A stretch of DNA of 64,000 nt from Brettanomyces bruxellensis (lineage: Eukaryota; Ascomycota; Pichiomycetes; Pichiales; Pichiaceae): the NCBI RefSeq assembly GCF_011074885.1, contig NC_054685.1, positions 770,316-834,315 on the forward strand, in the 5' to 3' direction. This document shows positions 54,598 to 64,000 of this stretch, piece after piece. Made by a program: the position numbers and the translations under genes. How positions within the stretch are numbered: position 1 is the stretch's first letter; each line of letters starts with the position of its first letter. The notes under the pieces are model-generated. The model was not told where the DNA came from, did no database searches, and worked only from the letters and a program-made list of their open reading frames with translations.

Positions 54598-54900
54598 TTA
54601 GCGCCACAGTTGAAAGATCGTCTTTTCTATCTTCTCCATTATCTCCACCATTTTGCTTCTTATTCTCATCATATCCGTACGCGGTATATATTCACGTAAT
54701 TTTTCCAATTTCGAGGAATTCATAAATTCAAATACTTCTTTAGTCAATAGCTCGCACGAAGTTAGGCCAACCCTGATCACCGTGTGTGTGAAAAGTGAAT
54801 TATGTGGTCCATTGTATCTATATACTGCGTTTGCAGAACCCTTAGCTGTATATTTCCATAAGTTGTAATCTTTTAGTTTTAAAATATTGTAATCACACAT
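54598..54900 (-). pseudogene. IPK1: Truncated inositol-pentakisphosphate 2-kinase (IPK1) N-terminus
   Basis: From an ATG at 54900 the frame reads MCDYNILKLKDYNLWKYTAKG, then SANAVYRYNG, VIRVGLTSCELLTKEVFEFM and KLREYIP. The WKYTAKGSANAVYRY block is the glycine-rich nucleotide-binding loop of Ipk1, which phosphorylates the 2-position of IP5 to make IP6. The ORF stops after 100 codons at 54598. Further coding-like sequence in a shifted frame (DVYAMLTASSVPEV) runs up to repeat B copy 3 at 54548. The kinase catalytic core is missing, so this is a remnant, cut by rearrangement with repeat B. A full copy must exist elsewhere if the gene is needed. Confidence 0.7.
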
Positions 54901-55559
54901 TATACGCAGTCGTTTCACAATTTCATTAGGTTCATAAAATCAGTAATGTACGACATTAATTGATAATACACTTTTCAGAAATATTTCTATTCAAGAGGAA
55001 AAGAAGTACAAGAAAAATTCACTCACCATTATTTTATTGTAAAGAAATTACATCTCGATAAGTCTCAATCAAAGTATTTTTACCCAATGTTTTGATATGT
55101 ACATTTTTTTTTCTTCGCTCATACTGATGTATCGCTTGATAATATTGAGATCAATAAATGGTCTTTTCACCAATTTCATTATGTGTGAAAAATGGCTAAA
55201 TGTTTGTAGAAAAAAAAAATTGAACTTTAATAGTTCAATTAACCGAAATCCAAAAATGCCACCAGCACTGATAAAAAATTCTTAACAAAGGGCAATTAAT
55301 TGTTTAAATGTGATTCTAATTTTATGGTATCAAATTAACCCCGATCCCGTGGCTCTTTGGATTCTGAGCATTCTGATTCGGTTGAATTCATCCGATGGTT
55401 GCCTCAAGATAAAGAAGATACAATACTTATACTATGCTTGTTTATTGCGTCTTTCCCAGATTGAATAAAATTGCATAAAAGCACCACCTCGAGAATTGAT
55501 GTTAACGACTAGTGGCCAGATGCAACACTGTATTTATTTGCATTGAACTAAAGCAAAAT
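54901..55559. other. AT-rich region upstream of the IPK1 fragment
   Basis: 660 bp, probably including the former IPK1 promoter. No other gene is visible; the 62-codon plus-strand frame at 55097 has no known motif. Confidence 0.5.
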
Positions 55560-56546
55560 TGCCGGAGTTAAAAGAGACCTTATGAGTTACCCCCGGGCTT
55601 TAGTTATCGAACTCCTTCTTTAATAGAACTAATAAGAACCTAGTAGTCGGGGAGATTCATCGTAAGGTATATATGCCCAAGTGGGTGGATATAGATGTAC
55701 CAAGTGGTCTGTGTGATAACGTTAATGCCTTTAACATTCTAACAATTGTGTATGTGTCACCATAGAATAAAATGAATTTACTTCCTTTACTCTGTTACCA
55801 TCAAGTGGAGTTAAACTAGTTGTATTGCGAAATAGGCTATCGGGTCTCGTCCCTTCGTAGAAGAAACAAGTTATATAAAAAGAGCTAAAGTAAAGTAAAA
55901 ATAAAAATAAAAATAAAGTGAGGATATCATATATAATATAAAAAGAAAGGATTCAATTTTAGAAACAGAATTACGACCGCCCATAATTATTTTTCTGCTG
56001 ATTCCCCCTATACCTTAGTGTCGGATTTTCAGAAATTCTAACAAGAGCATAATTTCTGAAAATTGATGCGACACAAAGAATTCCATTTGTGAAAAGGGAT
56101 ATCTGAGTTTTGCTAAAACTACTACGTAACAGATATTCCCTTTTTCTTGAAAGAATTTAGGGAAGACAAGCTAATATATATTTTCAATTTGAATTGATTT
56201 TAATTTAATATTGATTGTATCATAAATTGACAGAGAATTGTCCGTATTGATATTATTATTGATTATTATTCGTGTCACTGAGTCTTGTAACCTCCTCACA
56301 CACCAGGAATCGGTATCTAGCTAGTCGACATACCATCCTTACACAAATTAATTAGCCTCAGTCTAAATTTGGGTTGCCATTCATTAAAATGCACACAGTG
56401 CAGTTTTTCCAGTGTCTTTAATAGATAGATATATTATTTGAAATCTTCGTTATTTAAGTTCAGATCCTCAGAACAAAACAAATAAATCTAATGACATATA
56501 ATAATAGGATTACCTAATTCTAGGTAATATTCTCATATGTCCGACA
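55560..56546 (-). mobile_element. LTR-A copy 2, solo, with target duplication and a nested LTR-D
   Basis: It starts with TGCCGGAG (one mismatch to TGTCGGAG) and ends with GTCCGACA at 56546. AAAAT occurs at 55555-55559 and again at 56547-56551, a 5-bp target duplication. Compared with copy 1 it contains about 400 extra bases near 56000-56400, which are LTR-D copy 2 with its flank. This gives an order: LTR-A first, LTR-D later. Confidence 0.88.
56019..56330 (+). mobile_element. LTR-D copy 2, nested in LTR-A copy 2
   Basis: 312 bp with ends TGTCG...CGACA, similar to the 3' LTR of the gypsy relic at 47479. As there, the similarity continues about 60 bp to the right. A clear target duplication is not visible. 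Confidence 0.75.
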
Positions 56547-56965
56547 AAAATTTCAGGGGGCAACAAACTGATAGAAGGCAAAATAAAAATATGCGTGAAT
56601 TTTAGGCTTCGGTATTTTTGGATATTTATTTAAATAAAACACATTTACGGCTTGTCAAAACAATGAAGCTTTCGAACAATGGAGTTCAAGTAAGGAAAGA
56701 TGATATTGTTATATCATCTGATTAATACGAGATATTCCCTTTTGTATATCATTCATTATACATACTCTTTATTACATACTACAATAAATATCGAAATACT
56801 ATATAAATCTGGTAACACTAACTTTAACAATATGTGAGCAACTAAGCAGATACAAAGATCACACGGGATTTATATACTCTGACATGGTACCGGACAATAT
56901 AAGATATAATAGACAACGGACGAATGGTTCCCAAAAAGGAAATGGATTAAAGTCCGACCAGAAAA
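56547..56965. other. Spacer with LTR-like block E copy 2
   Basis: 420 bp between LTR-A copy 2 and LTR-C copy 3. It contains the inverted second copy of block E at 56830-56886. Nothing else is recognised. Confidence 0.5.
56830..56886 (-). repeat. Short LTR-like block E, copy 2
   Basis: The inverted counterpart of the block at 51457, sharing GAGTATATAAATCCCGTGTGA and a following TGTATCTGCTTA. It diverges on both sides. Confidence 0.5.
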
Positions 56966-57340
56966 TGTTGGAATATTTCACTAATGGTAGAATATTACAA
57001 CGACTTCGATTAATTATTCACTACCTTACCAATTTTCTTTATTTTCAAACTATCTGAAACCTTATCACGTCTCAGGACTGTTTTATCCGTTATACCTTCT
57101 ATCTATTTTATTGTATTTCACTGATATTTACATCTTGTGAAACACTTTTATTCACTTTTATTACACCTTAAATAACTTAGAAACCATATTTATGGTTTCT
57201 GACCTTACCCTGAGGAAGAATATATAAGGGGTCTAGCAGCACCCCTTGTATTTTCTCACCCTATTATTATTTTGTTACTATTTTACCTCTTTCTTTAGAC
57301 TATCACCGCTATATTATATATCTTAATATAAGTTAGTATT
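56966..57340 (-). mobile_element. LTR-C copy 3, inverted and truncated by repeat B copy 4
   Basis: Read on the minus strand it ends with TATTCCAACA at 56966, the LTR-C terminus. It shares TCAGTGAAATACAATAAAA and the AGCGGTGATAGTCT region with copy 1, but is more diverged in between. Its other end is cut at 57340 where repeat B copy 4 starts. Confidence 0.75.
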
Positions 57341-58438
57341 TGATAAATTTGCCCTCCTCAAATTTTCCTTTATTGAGTCGTGTTACCTGTACTATATACT
57401 AGTATATAATGTGTCCTCAGATAACTTAAGCTTGTCAATACTTAAGTGCTTTGTATCAAATATAGTCTTGTAAGATCACTAACAAAAAATCAACAATTCT
57501 TGTAGAAACAGTTAATTTTCTTGTTAATTCATTAACTCGTTAGAAACTCGTTAATTCGTTATTAATCCATATTTCAAAGCGAAGTATCAGTCATAAGACA
57601 CTCAGGGCAGAGACACTACTATATATATCTGTCCTGACTACAGTAAATTTCCTGCACAACGATTCCCAGACCAGAAAATGCAGCCACCATTTTCCTTTGT
57701 TTTCCCAGACGAACAATGCCTCCGAATCAGGTGATTCTGCACATTCTGAAACTTGCTGCAGCAACAATGATCAATGATCTTTTATTCGTCAATAATTGAT
57801 CCCGTAATACCTACGCCAAGTGGGGTAACTATTCCCGTTTCCCAGCCGAGTCTTAGGATCCCGTCGGAACTTCCCGAGCACTGCGCTCAGTTCGACCTCA
57901 GCTCCGGGAACCCATAGTTAACCTGACATTGCCGAATAAAGCCGTCAGATGCAAGATCCACCGTTCGTTGACTTGACCATGCCGGCCAAAGCCAAATGCG
58001 TAGAAACTCATTTGTCAATTTTATCAACCAACTTGCGCTGGCTGATCAAACTAAATTGATCACTGTAACAAGCTCCCTTAGTCGAACTAGCAACCTAATT
58101 CTCATAAGTTAGCTTGCTCGATTTTCTTCAAATATCAAACCATGCCGGATAAAGCCAGCACGATTTTCTCTCATCGATTTCCCCAACGCTTCGACCAATA
58201 TCGACGCGTCTATCGACCAATTCAGAAAATCAAGTTTCTGCTCAGTTTTTCCTCGCTGTCAAAACTATCGCGGTCTCATCGTTCTGCTCTACTGTAAATT
58301 TTACTTCCAAGCTTATGTTTACAACTAAGTATACTTTGTTGTATCAGGNTATTTTTTATTTCAGAACAATATTCGTTCTTGTTTATTAATATACCTTTAC
58401 AAGCATACTTAGCTGATCACATATCTTCAACTTCAACA
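57341..58438 (-). repeat. Repeat B copy 4
   Basis: 1098 bp, complete, nearly identical to copy 2. On the minus strand its TGTTGAAG start directly follows the interrupted copia RNase H, and its TTTATCA end directly follows LTR-C copy 3. The flanks GTATT and GTTCC are not a target duplication. Confidence 0.85.
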
Positions 58439-61400
58439 GTTCCGCCTCAGTAGATGACTTGCAGACCAATGGGGTATACTGGCACTTCCAATAGAGAGGT
58501 GCATCCGAAAACATGATGAGAAATCCGTTCATGGACTTCCTTGTAATCGGATCTTGAGCATAGTCACTATCTGAGTAGCAAATCAAATGATCCATTTTAG
58601 TTTCCGAAGTGTGTTGATAAATGATAGATTTGAAACGACTATGATAGAGGTAGTTTAAAACATGTTTCAACTGATCAACGACTAGACGATGAGGATACGT
58701 CGAAAAACGCGCTAAGTAATCAACAGCATAAGCAATATCAGGCCTTGTCATAACCGCGACGTATAATAAACAACAAATTTTGCGTCGAAAATCACTGACT
58801 GCCTTATTAAGCATCTCCTTAGTAGCTTCTAACGGATGTTCCGCAGTATCGAAGTAGAAATTTGGACTTAACGGAGTAGCACAGCTTCTAGCAAAAGTAA
58901 GGTGAAGCTTCTCAACGAATTCTTCGATATAGGCAGACTGACATAGCTTAATCTTTTTCACACGACCATCCTTTAATCTTTCCACAGTGAGATCAATCCC
59001 CAAAAACTTCTGTAAATTGGTCTTCTTATCAGGTTGGATCGTTTTAAGCTCATATTTACCAGATATATGTTTGTAAACTTTGTCCAGTATAGCTTTATTC
59101 GAAGCGCCAACAATAATGTCATCCACAAATAAACCAACAACGCAATCGACTTTTCCATTCCGATTCTTATGAATGTAGGTGGATGGAAAAGGGTGGGAAC
59201 TTTCAAAATTAATTTTGGCCAAATGTTTCTGAATTTCCTTATGCCACAAATTGCCCGATTGCTTGAGACCATATAAAGNTTTGTTAAGCTTATAGACCCC
59301 ACCCTCATGCCGGATGGCACTTTTGCAATGCCTTGTGTGGGTAGAATACCCTTGAGGCTNTATAAATGTACAATTCGGTATCAATAGGACTGTATANANA
59401 AGCAGTTTTGACATCAAACTGAGCCATAAACCAATGCTGAGTAGCAATAAGAGCAAAAATCGCTCTCATGATCTCTGGTCGAAGAGTTGGAGAAAATGTN
59501 NATTGTGAATAATTGTATTCTCCTTCTTGGTNNTACACCGCGGAGCGAACGAGACNNGCTTTTTGGCGTCGACCATCAGATTTAACGGTAAAAACCCAAC
59601 TTGTGGAGACGCAGCAATTCAAAATTTTCGGATCATCTGTAAGAANTGGATTGCGATCCCATGTGTTATGTATATGATTGAGAGTGAAACTCGTCATCAA
59701 TTGCTGCCTTCCATTTTGCAGCGTTCCTTGCTGCACATCGCTTGTTTGTAACCTTTCGGATTTAGCTGCGAGATAAATGTCGCTTAACAACACTTGAAAA
59801 ATCCGTGGCTTACTTCCGAGCAACCATATAGGTACGCTCAGGAGCAGAAGATTCGCCAGGCAGTGCTGTTAATCAACGGCCCACCGAGGAACGGGTGTCC
59901 CCATTCACAAGATCATCATAAAGTATGTTTTCTTGATAAAACGAGTTCCAGTCCTAAAAGGCTCTAAGGAAGATGAATTTGGACTTGTTCAAACGGCTTG
60001 AACCCTTCTCGGTCTTCACTTTTTCACCAGCAGAAGTCGCAGGAATCACTACTGAAATGATATCTTATTGGCCAGAGGAATCCGGATTTGTCCGCCAAAG
60101 TATCATGAGGTGAAGTAACTTGCAGGTAACTNNAGNNTGATTGACTTCTCCATCCAATGACGAGTTGAGTAATGCTCGATCATCTTCATGTTCTGCTTGT
60201 AAAGGGATGTTAAGATGCCTNGTCGTAGTATGATGCTTGGACTCCGTGTGATTGTGTCCAGTTAGTCTCTGATAATCCTTTTCACCAGCATTTAAACTTG
60301 GTAGAATCAGAAACTGCAAANTCTNNNCAGGTTCGACCACGGGCAACGGACGATTTAACGTGCTCAGTGCTTCCATATTTTCAGGAACTGTCACTCTGGA
60401 GAGTAGCAAAGATTGTTCGATTCCTTTCCACCGACAACAGGGTTGTCGTCAGTAGAAGTTGCAGTAGATCTCTCAGCTTTAACGTTCTCCTTAGGAGCTT
60501 GGGGCATTGAATGCTTCGCTCCCTTAATCTTACCAGCATGACCAACCATAGGTGAACGCTCTCGCATTAGGAGCGGGCTTCGATGAAACTTTCTTGGGTT
60601 TAGTACCCTTGGCAGGCTTCTCTTAACAGTTTGGCTTCCTGTAATGCAGTTGAGGAGCTTGAGTGATCTCCTGCATCCAAGTCGAAAAGCATAGTANTTT
60701 CCGCTGTAGGCTTCTCGTCTGATGCTTGGATAGTCTGAGGTTCCTCTGAGTTTGNNANTTCACGTAAGTCGGCAGCGCTCTCAATCATCATCAGAGTAGT
60801 CCTCAGACGTAGAAGAAGTAGTANACAGTATGTCTGAATTATTCATCTGAATCTGGCACCCAGTCAGAATCACTTTCGTAGTCATCGTCTGAACTGGATC
60901 AACATTGGACTGCCAGCACGCAATGTGGGCTCTGTCACAATCGNATGATCATCATCTTCAGATAGGCTCGGTCTCCATAGCCAGCATCGTCGTAGAGCTT
61001 TCTGTCAACAGGAATAGATGACGCATTCTGACCTTCAGATAATCCAACAATACTCGGCACCTCAGAAGAAANNTCACTTGATGCATCAATCAGCAGATAG
61101 ATCGGCAAAACTCTCAATTCTNGNATCATAAAGTGACTGCAATGAATCATCCACGCGTGATTGAGGTGTAAGAAAATAGTCTGTATAAAGTACAGACGGG
61201 TTCATAAATTGAACATGGCGTGTATCCGTAAATGTACCGTAACGTGTGTCTCCTGGCGTATTCGGGATGAAGACTTGGCAACCNAANGTTTCATTGCTCC
61301 ATCCAAGATATATGCCCTGAACAGCCCTTTCCCCAAGCTTAGGTGTGTATTTCGGAGGCGTAAGTAACCTCACAAAGTTCACCAAAGATATGCAAATCCT

Positions 61401-62450
61401 TAGTTTTGGGAGACATAAACTTGAGTTTAAGTGACGGACTGGTTCCAATATTATCATTCACGATNAGNTNNTCCTGACAAATACTGAATATAGCACAGCT
61501 TCCTTCCAAAANTGTGAGAANNTATACCAGAATGCANNATGGCACGCGCATCATTCATAATCGTTAAGTTCAAGCGTTCAGCAACACACATTCAGACGCA
61601 GATGTATAACNGNACCAGGTAGTATGAAGTTCAATACCTTCACGTTCTAATATGTTTTTTCAATTCAGCATTTAAGTATTCAGTACCTTTATCTGAGAAG
61701 ATTTTATGCACTCTGTATCCTTCCTTGCTAAATTGGTTTNNNTACCCATCGAACGTATTTATCAACTGCACCGAGCAAACATCACTCTTGTGTTTCNTCA
61801 TNAAAACCGTTGTATACTTAGTATATTGGTCCTTAAAAGTAACAAAGCAAACCCATTTCGCCAACACTCGTGTGCGTCTTGACAATGCAAACATCGGAAT
61901 AAACAACATCAAAAGGAATAGGACGCAAGTAATAGTCTCTTGAACCCTCTATAGCATTTGCTCGTCTCGCCTTCGCTTCCATACAATCAACACAACCTTT
62001 GCTGAGCAATTCATCAAGTTCCTTTATTTCCTTTCTTCGAAGCAGTAGTCGTCCCACATGATTAATAGACTTTTTTGATTAGCCTAGGGTTAGCATGAGC
62101 CAATTTAAGATGTACAGTTGTTTATATGCAATTGTCCTCCACCAATCATAAACTGATTAAAATCACCTGGTATATTACCATAGCTTGTTAACTTGAAACT
62201 AACTGAATACATTCATCTCCAACATTGAGAACCTTTGAATAAGTCTGAGATTTGGTACCNAAATCGTGAAAGTAGGTCTGAATTCGGCATTCAGGGCAAC
62301 GGTTGATATCGTCTTCTGAAAAGATAGTAGGAGCACCCTCATAATAGTGTAGGTTAGAGTGTAAAAGACTTNTATCGTCCTTGCCGGAAAGGCATGTAAT
62401 CATGTAGCCATTCCCTATGACCTGTGAGACTAATGGCAGCGCCATTATCA
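58439..62450 (-). pseudogene. Ty1/copia pol relic: protease, integrase, RT, RNase H (broken, with Ns)
   Basis: Minus-strand copia polyprotein in the order protease, integrase, RT, RNase H, which is diagnostic. A protease-like LIDNGAAISLTG lies near 62445. Integrase has LSKGCVDCMEAKARRA (zinc knuckle, near 62000) and HKIFSDKGTEYLNAELKKH (second Asp region). RT has MAQFDVKTA near 59420, LYGLKQSGNLWHKEIQKHL and the catalytic LFVDDIIVGAS near 59120. RNase H has CYSDSDYAQDPITRKSMNG and ends abruptly at CKSSTEAE, where repeat B copy 4 begins. Many frame changes and N bases (58349-62372) break it. Part of that damage is probably poor sequence rather than decay. Confidence 0.9.
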
Positions 62451-63570
62451 ATTAAGATAAAATCTCGAATGCCTCGGAGTATTCAAACTATCCATTGGCA
62501 CGCTGCCTAGGACTTGTAACTCGGAGATATTAGTAGATTCATCGCTCAATTTGACATTATTCATATTCTCCTTCCTCTCATTCTTCTTGCCTTTGTTAGA
62601 TTGATCTTCTTCTGATGATCAGATCCATGCGAACGGTTATTATTCGGCGGCTCTTGTCTTTTCTTGTTTTTCGAAATGCTGGATAACCTTGCTTTTGGAA
62701 GTCACAAAGATTGACTTGGAAAGCGACTTCGAAACAATCGCAGCATTACGTTTGACTTGACTTTTCTTTCGATCCATTTCTTAAATTCAACTAAGTCGTT
62801 TATTTCATCAAATTCTGAACATTTCCTTTAATCGATTCAGCGACACCGGGTCTAAGATGGGCCAAAATATCTGTATCCCGTGATAGCAACTACACCTTTT
62901 ATAGATGTAATGACATTGTCAATGATGTTGACTAAACACTAAGAGGCTTCTAATAATCATCATGCCTGATAACATCTAAAACTTCCTAAACCATCCTGAT
63001 GTAATTCAATGTTTGTCACATCGTAAGTCCCAGAATAATAAGTAGCTTGCAGTATTCTATGAACAAAATTCCATTTGCATAAGCAGCTCTATTCATCAAT
63101 AGCAGAGTTTGGTAGTAATTCCATTTCTGACAAATTTCTGATTAATTATATATGATCATCTCGTTAAGAATCGAGTAGGAACAGCTTCCTTGACTCAAAT
63201 TGAGATAACAACAATTCAGCGCAGCAAAATATGATTTCACTTGAAAAGTAAACGAATCATTAACTCTTTAGCATCGAAATAATGTATCTGAGCTCAGTTA
63301 AAAACCAGCTGATAAAGATAATATGAATGAGATTATGTATCGATATGATCAGCGATCTACACAAATTTCTCAATCTGTTAACACTCATAACGGATCTTAA
63401 AATTTTCCCAGGGGCATAACCTGAAAATATTTTCATCAAGTGAGAATTTTTCTTGAGAGAAATTCAGTAGACAATAAAAAAAATTCCTTCTCGTAGATCT
63501 CAACAAATTCAAAGAAAAAGATGGCATACACATTTGCCTCTTCACAAAAATCACACAAATTGGTTATCTG
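62451..63570 (-). other. Probable decayed gag/5' region of the copia element
   Basis: Lies between the protease region and the primer-binding site, where gag belongs. Frames are too broken to assign motifs; a run of basic residues near 62600-62700 is compatible with a nucleocapsid region. Assigned by position. Confidence 0.5.
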
Positions 63571-63582
63571 TCTGTGACGCCA
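63571..63582 (-). promoter_or_regulatory. Probable minus-strand primer-binding site of the copia element
   Basis: On the minus strand the LTR ends in CCGACA and is followed at once by TGGCGTCACAGA. A TGG immediately after the LTR is the standard complement to the CCA end of a tRNA primer. Which tRNA it is I cannot tell. Confidence 0.6.
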
Positions 63583-64000
63583 TGTCGGAGTTAAGAGACC
63601 TTATGAGTTACTCCCGGGCTTTAGCTATCAAATCCTTCTTTATAGAACTAATAAACCTAGCAGTCGGGAGTTCAGACAATTGTAAGGTCGGTTACTAAGT
63701 GGGTGGATATAAATGTACCAAGTGGTCTGTGTGATAATGTTAATGCCTTAACATTTCTAACATTGTGTATGTATCACCATAGAAGAAATAAAATTTATTC
63801 CTTATCTGTTACCATCAAAGTGGAGTCGAATAGTTGATTGCAAATAGGCTATCGGGTCTCGTCCCTTGTAAGAACAAGTTATATAAAAGAGGTAAAGTAA
63901 AGTAAAATAAAAAGGAAAATAAAGTGAGGTAATCATACATATAAAAAAAGATTTAATTCTCAGAAACGAATTATGATCGCGCATAATTATTCTTTCTGCT
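63583..64000 (-). mobile_element. LTR-A copy 3, 5' LTR of the copia element (cut by window end)
   Basis: It starts on the plus strand with TGTCGGAG and matches LTR-A copies 1 and 2 for 418 bp to the window edge. Position next to a TGG primer site and orientation make it the 5' LTR. Relative to the other copies it lacks single bases at many homopolymer runs, which looks like sequencing error. Confidence 0.88.

Noticed and set aside
1..64000. CRISPR array, operon, riboswitch or other prokaryotic system
   Set aside because: The genes are clearly eukaryotic nuclear yeast genes; the repeats are LTRs, not spaced direct repeats.

Overview
The window is nuclear DNA of a budding yeast, probably in or near the Brettanomyces/Dekkera (Pichiaceae) group. 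The proteins are typical ascomycete yeast orthologues in intron-poor, closely packed genes. A nuclear subunit of respiratory complex I is present, which excludes Saccharomyces. The species assignment is inference from protein similarity remembered, not searched. Ns and several one-base frame breaks indicate a draft assembly.

Positions 1-41400 are an ordinary gene-dense arm with 18 protein genes. In order they are: an alanyl-tRNA editing protein (cut by the window edge), an unrecognised Cys-pair protein, RHO1, JIP5, an STL1-type sugar/glycerol transporter, MET18/MMS19, the complex I 30 kDa subunit, END3, RMI1, MET12, RAD1, SWI1, an MNN10-type mannosyltransferase, PEX5, MPC1, DDC1, SMC2 and a MUP-type methionine permease. 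Five act in genome maintenance: MET18/MMS19 (iron-sulfur delivery to DNA enzymes), RMI1, RAD1, DDC1 and SMC2. END3 and SMC2 each carry an apparent single-base deletion. The MNN10-like enzyme has lost the second Asp of its DXD motif.

Positions 41400-64000 are a gene desert packed with dead LTR retrotransposons. I define five repeat families from their ends. LTR-A (TGTCGGA...TCCGACA, about 610 bp) belongs to a copia element on the minus strand at the right edge. Repeat B (TGTTGAAG...TTTATCA, about 1.1 kb) has four copies. LTR-C (TGTTG...CAACA, 504 bp) has three copies. LTR-D (TGTCG...CGACA, about 300 bp) is the 3' LTR of a Ty3/gypsy element. E is a short LTR-like block with two copies.

The gypsy pol at 43751-47478 has been interrupted twice: by a complete solo LTR-C with a 5-bp target duplication, and by a 271-bp piece of what reads as a mitochondrial group II intron reverse transcriptase. 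It lies between inverted copies of repeat B. A truncated IPK1 gene next to another B copy shows that host coding sequence was also broken here. The desert could be centromeric, pericentromeric or subtelomeric; the sequence alone does not decide.
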